A stretch of DNA of 64,000 nt from Plantago elongata. Lineage: Eukaryota > Streptophyta > Magnoliopsida > Lamiales > Plantaginaceae. Both the position numbers and the translations under genes were made by a program. The notes below the pieces were generated by a model, which was not told the origin of the DNA, did not search any database, and was given only the letters and a program-made list of their open reading frames with translations. This document shows, in pieces, positions 55,371 to 64,000 of this stretch. Location of the stretch: the NCBI GenBank assembly GCA_036897095.1, contig JAYMSP010000217.1, positions 1-64,000 on the forward strand. The letters are read 5' to 3'. The stretch's first letter is position 1. Each line of letters opens with the position of its first letter.

Positions 55371-57647
55371 ATGGGTGCTTCTTCCTCCGTCCCTGAGAAT
55401 TCCTTCCATGAATTCAACGTCAAGGTTTTTTTCTTCTTCTTCTCCTCAAATTCCTGTTTCTCTAAGTTAAAATCTCTTTGGTGATTAAAATTTGCTGGAT
55501 TCTTGTTTGTAACATTGAGCAGGACAACAAAGGTAATGATGTGAGCCTAAGTTCTTACAAAGGGAAGGTCTTGCTTGTTGTTAATGTTGCTTCCAAATGG
55601 TAAAGATCTTTTTTTTTTCTTTTTCAGTTCAAGAATTGCAATGATTGGATGGTTTTGTTTCAATGTATGTGATTCTGTGTTTTGTGTGTTTATTAATTAT
55701 CTGGTTGGTTTGCAGTGGCTTCACAAATGCAAATTATACCCAGTTGACAAAGCTTTACTCTAAATATAAGGATAAAGGTATTTTTCTCTATTTCTTAGCT
55801 TTCATTTATGTTGTTTTTATTGGTGGGTGTATTTTGTTGTACTGGTAAATGATGTAATTGAGGATGTTTCTTGTTGCTCTGTTTTTTAATTTACTTTCTC
55901 TATTAAAATTGAGGATGTTTTGGGTTGTAAGCTTGTTTCTTGGTATGGTTTATCAGGTTTTGAGGTACTGGCATTCCCGTGTAATCAATTCTTATATCAA
56001 GAGCCTGGGACTAGCCAAGAAGCTGCAGAATTTGCTTGCACGAGATTTAGTGCCGAGTATCCCATTTTTCAGAAGGTATGTATATCTTAGGTGATTTGAT
56101 TTTGTACAAATATCTGTGGTGGATGTTTTGGGGCTATATTTCTTGCTGTAAATCTTTTGATGTTGTGCTCTTTTGTTGCTTATTCTATCATGCTTTGCTC
56201 TGGTACTTTTTTTATTGAATAGGTGCAGACTCATTTAATTGTCACACTTGGTTTGTTTTATCAAAAAAAACTTGAGGAGGCTATGGTTGGCATGTGAAGT
56301 CGTACACTACACCAGCGTAATGTAGAAACTCTTTTGACTTGGTGACTTAGGAAACTAGAAGGAACCATATAAGATGTGTGCTTTTAAGGATTTGATAGAG
56401 ATGCGGAAAAATGGATTGCGTTTTTGTTTTATGCATCTACAAGTCCAATATATCTCGATTAATTGAGTGCATGCTATCTGATAAGTAATAACTGCAGCAC
56501 AGCCAGGCAACAATTCTTTTCTAAATATCAATATAACTCCTCTTGTAATTTGACGTAAAACATTCATGGGAATCCATATACCCGCTAGACTATTCTATCC
56601 AACATTCGTGTACTTCATCCATATCCGATTTACTATTGAATAAGAAAGTTAGTTAATATGGTGAAAGATGCGTCTGGAATCACTTAAGAGCTTCGGCTGG
56701 TAATCTCATGTTCGAACCATTGCCAGTGCAGCATGATTTACCAAAACCTCATCTGTAAAGCAAACTTGAAATTATTTTAACAGAGCACACAAGATTCAGA
56801 ATGCTTTACAAAAATGATTTAATGTCACAGACTGCAATATGAGCAAATGCATTGCTGTATCCTTTTGCTGAAATGCTTCTTGATCGGTAGACAAGTTGAT
56901 CCAATTAAGTTAGGGAGCCTTAATAATCATACGAAGGTAGTTCAATCTGGTATTATCTCCTTTTATATTTGTTTCCTAGTACTACTTTCTTGTTTATGGG
57001 AGGGAGTAATAGGTTAAAGAATAAATTATCCAGTTTATTTTATGATAATCACAACATTACATAGTAATCGCCTACCCATTAAAGGCGACTATTGTTCATC
57101 ATTGTCGTTACTGCTCTATGCTCCTATTTTGATCAATCCCGTGCATATAGAGAATAATCTGGAAGTAATGTTGGTCCAGAATTACTATGAGACTGTAGGA
57201 CACAGTGGCACCTTCATTTTTCCTGGCTAATTTCTTTTTGACGACATATATTCTGTATGATGAGCACTGTTAACATGCCTGTTCTTAGACAAATTTTAAC
57301 TTTCGTAAATCCTTCCAAGATAAGGCCATCTATATTAAATTATTGTACTTTTTAACAGGTAAGGGTGAATGGGCCAAATGCAGCACCGGTTTATAAGTAC
57401 CTTAAAGCTAATAAAGGCGGTTACTTTGGATCTGGAATAAAATGGAACTTCACTAAATTTCTAGTTGACAAAGACGGACGGGTGGTCAAGCGTTACGCAC
57501 CAACTACCAACCCATTGGCTATTGAGGTACCTCCATCTTCACATGCACGTGACTGTAGACTGTAGTTGAGTTTTTAAGGCTACGTTTATTGAATATTGAA
57601 TATTTGTATTGCAGAGTGATATCCAGAAAGCGTTGGGAGAAAATTGA
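55371..57647 (+). CDS. GPX: glutathione peroxidase-like thiol peroxidase
   Basis: Reduces (lipid) hydroperoxides; plant GPXs are Cys enzymes that mostly use thioredoxin. Six exons: 55371-55424, 55523-55599, 55716-55777, 55957-56075, 57359-57526, 57615-57647, giving 170 residues. Peroxidatic Cys44 lies in NVASKCGFT, Gln79 in LYQEPG, Trp133-Asn134 in IKWNF, Cys73 in FPCNQF and resolving Cys92 in ACTRF. The N-terminus MGASSS fits an N-myristoylation signal and resembles Arabidopsis GPX4/GPX5, so a plasma-membrane or cytosolic location is likely; there is no transit peptide. The GT at 55425 ends a first exon of 18 codons. Intron 4 is 1.28 kb. Confidence 0.96.
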
Positions 57648-58995
57648 GAACCCTCTAAATTTGCCAATGCTTTACAGCCGTGTAGATTCATAGAACTGAA
57701 GTTGTTGGTAAGAACTTTAGAAGCACTAGATAAGATGTGCATTCTCTGTAAGTTTACCCGTTTGGTTGGTATGATATGCAAATATGATTATATTAGAGTG
57801 TGTTTTCCATGATGAATCCCTTCAATTGCTGTATCTTGTATGGTTGTGGAAGAGTACAAGCTGAACTCATTTTTTGAGAAGAATGCTGGTTAAGTTTTGT
57901 GTTTGATCAATGGTTCTCTGGCTAAGCAATGTGATGAAAATTATGTTTGTCAATATTTATTTAGACCTGGGAACTGTTGCAGCCGATTGTGGCCAGTGTG
58001 ACTTCACTCATAAACCCTCAAAATTGAAAACATGAACTCTGAAATGATCCTGAGCTTTTAGCTATAGCAGATAGAGCAGGATTCATGACTGAACAACTTG
58101 AAGACAGTCTTGCTAACTGCAGATCAAGTCAAAATGCTACGAATCTAGTTGCACATAGACGTTAACTCAAATGGCAAGGGATTCAAGTTATATTAATCAG
58201 GATTTTCTCGAAAGTGTAGTGATAAAAAGTTACAGGCAGGCTTACAGCCATTCGGGTGAGTTTAACAATACTAGGAATCTAGGATTGTTAAGATACTGAT
58301 ACACAATACAGAAAGGTGTTGTGTGATTTCCGAAAAGTAATGGATTGTGTGTAAATCACCAAACTTTAGGGGTATTTGTGCAATTCACCGACTAACTAGA
58401 TTTCTACTGCAAGAGTATATATGTTTATAGATGGGACTTGTTCACGACTAACTGCACACCAAAATCCCAAATCTTGTTCAAATCCAGGTCAATGTTACAT
58501 GCTATATTAAAAATTTATCTGTGAAAGATCAGTATCTAAACACTGCCTGTGTTTAGTTTCGACCTTTCGTCTCCACATCGATATGCTTTCGCTGAGCCTC
58601 TGGCAAAGGATGGGGGTTCGGTTAGGTGAGGCAGAGTTTGCGCGAAGGTGTGTACGTGTGGCAAACTTTTCTGAAAAATGATCAGAACAAAGGCTTGAGG
58701 AAAGCAGAAAGTAGAACTCAGCTAATTCTGTACAAGTATCATATTAACTGATTGTTAAATATAGTATCAGTTAATACTTAATAGTACTATTCTGTAATTG
58801 TTTACCATAAACCTGGTAATACCAAACATAATTAGCTAAACCAAACAAATTAAAAGGCCTTTTACACTTGACTTGAATCACACAAATGGCATGAAACAAA
58901 TCTAATTCGTTTTTAAAGCCTAATAATATTACAAACACGCCCTGCTCATTTTCTTGATCTTTGACATCCTTGCAAAGCTTATGAATGAAACAAAC
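57648..58995. other. GPX 3' UTR and intergenic DNA
   Basis: No gene seen. The minus frame 57539-57781 overlaps the last GPX exon and 3' UTR and is a shadow. Confidence 0.5.
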
Positions 58996-59001
58996 ACGAC
59001 A

Positions 59002-59009
59002 TATATAGA
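59002..59009 (+). promoter_or_regulatory. TATA box of the His/Pro-rich protein gene
   Basis: TATATAGA about 72 nt upstream of the ATG at 59081. Confidence 0.5.
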
Positions 59010-59080
59010 TAGAGATCCAGCCATTAATCTATATCCTCAATTCAAGTCTTGTTGCAGAGAAGTTAAGAGAGGTTGCAAAC

Positions 59081-59839
59081 ATGGCAACAGCGACCTTGTT
59101 CGCGTTACTCCTCGTCCTCAAGGTTTTCATACTTTACGCTGAGGCGGAAAGAGGGTGGGGCATGCCAAAGCCCATCCCGCACGAGACGCTTCCAGCCCTT
59201 TGTGCATCCCAGTTTATGTTAGTGAATCATGCATGTGCATTGTTACCTTACGAGTCCGTTCCTCCACCACCCCCGCCCTCACCATCCCCTGCACCAGCTG
59301 CCCCTGCCCCTTCCCCACCACCAGCCACTCCACCTCCTGCCGCAACTCCTCCACCAGCCGCAGCCCCCCCTGAATCTGGCGAAACCCCTGCGGAGCCGGA
59401 GCCCGAACCCGGAATGCCCCCTCCACAACCATTCCCTTTCCCAATGCCGGGAGTCCCTCCTCCCCCATCCCCCGAAGCGAGCGAACGCATAGTGCACCAC
59501 GGTCATGGTCACCACGGGCACGGTCATAGTCACCGACACGGTCGTGAACATGAACATGGCCACGGAGACGTTCCGTCTCCACATGGGCATTTACGACAAC
59601 ACGGGCACGGACATCACCATCATCACGTCCACAGGCACGCGGTATATCCAAAGAATGCGGATTCATCGGTGGAAGAAGAGTGCTGCCATTGGTTAGCACA
59701 GGTAAGCCCTGAGTGTGTGTGTGGGCTACTGGTTCGATTGCCATTGTTTCTCACTAGGCCTGTCCATAACTATACTGTGAGTGTGAATGATCAGTGCTCG
59801 GTTAGCTTCGCCTGTGGATCCAGGATCATTCCACTTTGA
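59081..59839 (+). CDS. secreted LTP-like protein with proline- and histidine-rich insert
   Basis: Intronless, 252 residues. Residues 1-22 are a signal peptide (LFALLLVLKVFILYAEA), so it is secreted, probably to the cell wall. Eight cysteines follow the lipid-transfer/hydrophobic-seed-protein pattern: Cys41, Cys52, Cys201-Cys202, Cys212-x-Cys214, Cys239, Cys245. Spacings (10, then 8, 1, 24 and 5) fit that fold except between the second and third, where about 148 residues intervene. These comprise a Pro/Ala/Ser-rich part (61-133) and a His/Gly-rich part (139-186) with HG and HGH repeats up to HHHHH. N230 in NYT is a possible glycosylation site. The Pro-rich part suggests wall anchoring and the His part metal binding; both are inferred. 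The long overlapping frames on both strands are composition shadows. Confidence 0.9.
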   Translation: MATATLFALLLVLKVFILYAEAERGWGMPKPIPHETLPALCASQFMLVNHACALLPYESVPPPPPPSPSPAPAAPAPSPPPATPPPAATPPPAAAPPESGETPAEPEPEPGMPPPQPFPFPMPGVPPPPSPEASERIVHHGHGHHGHGHSHRHGREHEHGHGDVPSPHGHLRQHGHGHHHHHVHRHAVYPKNADSSVEEECCHWLAQVSPECVCGLLVRLPLFLTRPVHNYTVSVNDQCSVSFACGSRIIPL

Positions 59840-62800
59840 TCATCATTGTAAACCAGCTTATTTCTACTCTACTTTCAGTGAATTTCCTCTTGTTTACTTA
59901 CAAATGTTTTTGATTTTAGCACTTCACTACATGTTAAATAAGCTGTGGCTGCTGTTGTTGTTGTAATAAGTTGGAAAAGTTTCTTGATTCTAGTCATAAT
60001 TCAACATTTTGAACTCAAGTTTTGAAGTGTTGTGATGATATTTGCATGTTGCATTGTGAACATGTTTAATTATTGCCATCTAGAAAAAGATGATACGGAC
60101 CAAATATGTAGCAAAGATGAAAAAAGTTTAATATTTCCACCGGATTACAATTTCAGTGGTGTCGTCTCAAAATTATATATTATTATATTTAAAAAATGAT
60201 CCGTTTTTTAAAGTTTTTCATTTATACATTTTTCTAACTTTATGAATAATCAAATTCAATATCATACATGATTTAACGATAAATGTGACTTGAATCCCAT
60301 CCTATTAGTTAGAGAGGAAACGTCTTCTCAATTTAGATGCATTTCGTTGTCAACTAATCATGATCGTGAATATAAGAATAACGTCGATATTACATTATTA
60401 CAAATGTATGATCATGTAATCACTTGGACATAGACACGTAAAATCTCTGTTACATTTGTGCGATATATACTAGTATGATTAAACTTGGTCACTTTCTCCC
60501 GAAGAATCTCCTATACTGTGTACTAGCTGGCGATTGAGAACACGATCAATCATTATATATATCATTGATCCCAAGTGACTATCAAAAAGATCTTGATTGA
60601 TTGGAAAACCAAGTCCTTCGATCTTTATTCCAAACTTATCTCCTACCTAGCTATCCATCTTTCACAATAGATCAGATCCTCTGTTGGAGAAGTTAAAAAA
60701 ATAGTACTAGTGCAGGTTTGGTGAATTTTGCTAAAAGAGAATGTTCAATATTATTTTATTAAATACTGTATAGTTGTTTTGGTCCTTCGATTAATTGAAG
60801 GCGTAGTATAATACCATAACTGATTTGAAAAGTTTTTCTACCTTTTTGAAATAGATTAATTGATTTAACTTATTGTTGTTTCATGAGTTGAGTCGTGGCG
60901 AGAATTAAGTTATCACCGAGTTCGATTTCCACTTAATCCGTGAATAAAATGAATTGTTTTTTGAGCTCGAGCTTCAGTTACAATTGACACACTTTCATTA
61001 AATTTGTTTGCACGGTCGTTATTGAAAATACATAAAAATATAAAACATAAATTAATTATACCAATATAAAACGAGTTTAATCAAGTATTATTGAGTCAAT
61101 ACTCAACCCAATACTTCATCAAACGAGTTAAATATTATATAAGACTCAACTTATTTAACAACTCTATAATAACCAGTATGTATACAGTTAAAGGTTATAA
61201 AATTCCATTTTAGTGGCCTGGTAAATAGTATTAGAGACGCCAACTTTACGGTCCAATTCGCCGCATATCTGATCTTGCTCTTAATGATGGTAGCTTTAAA
61301 TATTTCAACTCCATGATATCGAAGTGTTAAATCAAGAAAAGGTGAGTTAATGCGTGTTAGTGATGCAATCCGCGTGTAAAAAGTACAGAAGCAAAGCCAT
61401 TATCTTTGAATTTTAATGATTAGAAGATCAACACAATTAGCTTAATTTAGCTAGCTTAAGAAAGAATACTAGAATTACTGATTCGTTTGTAGTAGTAACT
61501 ATATATTTTCAATCTACAAAGTATTGTCAACATCAATTGAGAATCATTGGCAGCTCACTTGTGCTCATCTTTGCATCATATGCTCTGTTTTTGGTTTAGT
61601 TTCTTTTGCTTTTTTAGCGTGTTCATATCGTGGATGGCCTTTCCGGAATCATCTTGGATATTGACAAATTATTACTTCAGTATGTGAATCTAGTGAACTT
61701 TATTTGTTTTTCATTTGTGGTGAAGGATCACAATGGGGTGTCTGATCCGCATCCTATACCCTATTATATCATGCATTGGTTTGGCCATGATTGTCACCAA
61801 GGGCTTTTAGTCTCGATTAGGGTTGGCAAAAGGGTTCGAGTAATCCCATCCCGACCCTATTGTATAAAATTTCAATAGGGTCAGGTATTTAGGGATCGAC
61901 TACCTACAAAGTTAATTTTTAAATATTTTATTAAATTTACAGGTACCCGATTGGCTCTCGATAATAACATTTCTTTTTAATATTTTCAATCTATTTTTAC
62001 CCCACATTACTTGAATTTATTTTAATTTTAATATTTTTTAAGTTGACAATGTTTTACTATTATTCAACTGAAATAGATGTGCGATAAAATTATAGGTAAC
62101 TCTTATATAGCAAGCAATTTAATAAGATTGAAAGAAATAATCATATTCAATTGGAGTGTTTTGATTTTAAATTTAAATTGAAAAAACTGATATAGTTTTT
62201 ACACGAGATTAAATAGAAACTTGTACAAATAAAGATTTGGTGTATCAAGTTCGTACATATTTTGTTACTTCATTGACCATATTTTGAAGAGTTCCAACTC
62301 CTAACCCAATAATTATTAAGGAAACTAAAGATTCTTATGACCAAAATAGCTGTACGGACTTCGAAATCATTCTTCTATAAAGTATGTAGTTGGTAAAGTA
62401 GCTACAAATATTACAATAAGAAGTTGGCTAGGTTGATCATTGTACTAAACACTCATTAGCACACCCGCCAACTCTTGATACATTCTTGAAATGGCTTATG
62501 GCCTTTGGACACCTACAAAGGCTACCTTTTCCATTTTTAGCACCCAAATATAGTAAGTGAGAGTGAAGATGGCATGAAGAAATAACAATAACGTAAGTAC
62601 TTAACATTATAGTATCACCTTTTCAAAATTATCTGTTTTTACACTAAATAAAATATAAAATTAATATCTTTAAAGTGAATCAGCGTCGACCTAACTTATT
62701 CAATTAAATAATATGAAAATTAGTTTTACACCTTATGAAGTGTTCAACCAGATTTATAGGATACTTAACACGATTGGATCAATGTAGAATAAGAAGTAAT

Positions 62801-63001
62801 AGATTATTCTCATTTACCTCACAACCCAAGTCACTACACTCTCAAAATTCAAGCCATACAATACGGTTTTTGTACACGCAGCAAGGGTAATCCCGTCATT
62901 ATTCCATAGCCGTTACATAATAAGCATGATCAATGAAAAAGGTCAGTAAACCAAAAATTTTCAAGTCATTTTAAAATGGCCCACAGAATCTCTCCCGCCA
63001 A
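59840..63001. other. intergenic DNA, no gene seen
   Basis: AT-rich. At 61820-61900 a TAGGGTTGGCAAAAGGGTTCG stretch followed by CCCATCCCGACCC, and an AATAGGGTCAGGT echo, resembles the end of a hAT-type MITE, but no partner end was found. The plus frame 61630-61878 overlaps it and has no similarity. The last ~120 bases are the 3' flank of the IPT gene. Confidence 0.45.
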
Positions 63002-63958
63002 TTAACGAGTCGCCGCAGCCATAACTGTCGGCGCTCCGCCAACTCTCACCCCCAACGCTCCGCTGCAAACCACCGTCTCCGAATCGAACACGAATCTCCT
63101 TACTAAGTCCGCTCCCGGTCCCGCCACCAGCTCCTCCCACGTCGAATCGACCGCCTCCCCTCCACGCCTCCTAAACACGTCCGTTGCGTCGAGTCTATGC
63201 ACGCGCCACCCCTTACTCCTCCTTAGCCGGTGAATCTTCTCCAGCTGCTTCACCGCCAATAAACTAGTGTTCATCTTAATCTGATCAATTGCTTCGGTTA
63301 ACAAACGTCCCCGCGTCGACTCGTCAGTTACCGACCCGACCCGGAAGAACCGGTCCAGCTCAGGAATGCCAATCGCTTTACGAATCCCGCGGGAATAATC
63401 GCCATCGGGCGCGTAGAACTCACGTGCCTCCTCAATCATCCCTCGCTCGACCATCCGATCCACCCGTTCGGAGACAAAAGAGTGGAGAACCGGCATTCCC
63501 ACGTCCACCCACAGGAAACAGCATTCGTACATGGATTGGAACTTGTAATCGATTAGGTTCTCGATTAGCGAATTCGAGCCCCCAACAATGATTGGAAGCT
63601 TTCCGCGCTTGATAATCGTGCTGATTGATGCTGATGCCATGGAGCGGTAATTGGCGGCGGAGAAGTCCGAGTTGGGGTCTACTACTCCGAGGAGATGGTG
63701 AGGTATATCGCGGCGCTCCTCGTCGGTGATTTTGTTTGTGGCGATGTCTAGTCCTTGGTAAACTTGGATCTTATCGGAGTTGATTACCTCGGCTGAGAGA
63801 CGGCTAGCGATGTCGATCGAGAGTCGAGACTTGCCGGTGCCTGTGGCGCCCATAACAACCACAACCTTCTCCTTCTTCGGCCAGAAACGGCGGATGTGGT
63901 TGCTCAGAGTTACCAACGGTGGTTGTACTTGTTTGTGTATGGGCAGTGACAAGTTCAT
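63002..63958 (-). CDS. IPT: adenylate isopentenyltransferase (cytokinin synthesis)
   Basis: Transfers the isopentenyl group of DMAPP to ATP/ADP, the first and rate-limiting step of cytokinin synthesis. Intronless, 318 residues, as in plant ATP/ADP-type IPTs. The P-loop GATGTGKS is at 37-44, followed by AEVINSDKIQVYQGLDIATNK and the conserved LPIIVGGSNSLIENL. Further conserved parts are CCFLWVDVGMPVLHSFVSER and YSRGIRKAIGIPELDRFF. The short N-terminus (about 30 residues) has some basic and hydroxyl residues; plastid targeting, common for this class, is possible but not clear. The closest recalled relatives are AtIPT3/IPT5. The promoter lies beyond 63959 and mostly outside the window. Plus-strand frames here are shadows. 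Confidence 0.95.
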   Translation of the reverse strand: MNLSLPIHKQVQPPLVTLSNHIRRFWPKKEKVVVVMGATGTGKSRLSIDIASRLSAEVINSDKIQVYQGLDIATNKITDEERRDIPHHLLGVVDPNSDFSAANYRSMASASISTIIKRGKLPIIVGGSNSLIENLIDYKFQSMYECCFLWVDVGMPVLHSFVSERVDRMVERGMIEEAREFYAPDGDYSRGIRKAIGIPELDRFFRVGSVTDESTRGRLLTEAIDQIKMNTSLLAVKQLEKIHRLRRSKGWRVHRLDATDVFRRRGGEAVDSTWEELVAGPGADLVRRFVFDSETVVCSGALGVRVGGAPTVMAAATR

Positions 63959-64000
63959 TTTTGTTGGTTTTGAATAAAAATTAGTTAAGGAAGTTAAGTG

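Noticed and set aside
56680-56720. tRNA-like words (GGCTGGTAATC, TGTTCGAACC) in GPX intron 4
   Set aside because: A- and B-box-like words are too close together for a tRNA or SINE promoter and no cloverleaf can be drawn.
59214-59744. 176-codon antisense frame over the His/Pro-rich gene
   Set aside because: It mirrors the GC-rich repetitive coding strand; no start context or known domain, and the plus frame has a signal peptide and ordered cysteines.
61630-61878. 82-codon plus frame
   Set aside because: Runs into a transposon-like GGGTTGGCAAAAGGG sequence; no similarity.

Overview
The window is nuclear DNA of a flowering plant, most likely a eudicot. Genes have many short AT-rich introns with GT..AG borders, sit in AT-rich intergenic DNA, and encode plant-specific proteins (PALE CRESS, OSCA channel, BPM adaptor, EID1-like F-box, isopentenyltransferase). 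The genus cannot be told from the sequence alone. Exon borders below were placed by eye, from splice consensus, reading frame and remembered family sequences; no alignment was run.

Layout. 1-7.2 kb: gene-free, AT-rich DNA with degenerate tandem repeats, a diverged duplication and remnants of small DNA transposons. 7.2-17.7 kb: a small unknown protein (-), mitochondrial EF-Tu (+, 12 exons) and an unknown three-segment membrane protein (-). 17.7-26.2 kb: accessory stretch with a 3 x 50 bp tandem repeat, a broken F-box gene, a non-processed fragment of the EF-Tu gene, a second copy of DNA from just upstream of the membrane-protein gene, and a 1.06 kb near-perfect foldback. 26.2-38.9 kb: BPM MATH-BTB protein (+), LSM2 (+), PALE CRESS (+) and an OSCA1-type channel (-). 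41.2-42.1 kb: EID1-like F-box gene (-). 42.1-46.4 kb: no gene, one MITE-like element. 46.4-53.9 kb: RNA polymerase II subunit 3 (-), whose large first intron is a degenerate tandem array, then ribosomal protein L7a (+). 55.4-59.8 kb: glutathione peroxidase (+) and a secreted lipid-transfer-like protein split by a proline/histidine-rich insert (+). 63.0-64.0 kb: adenylate isopentenyltransferase (-).

The genes form no operon or pathway cluster. They are mainly housekeeping (translation, transcription, splicing, plastid ribosome function) plus signalling genes (Ca2+ channel, ubiquitin ligase adaptors, cytokinin synthesis). I see no CRISPR, tRNA, rRNA or clear virus-derived element. The points most worth a second look are the split 8-cysteine His/Pro-rich protein, the collinear degenerate duplication near 22-24 kb, the long foldback at 24-25 kb and the intronic array in the RPB3 gene.
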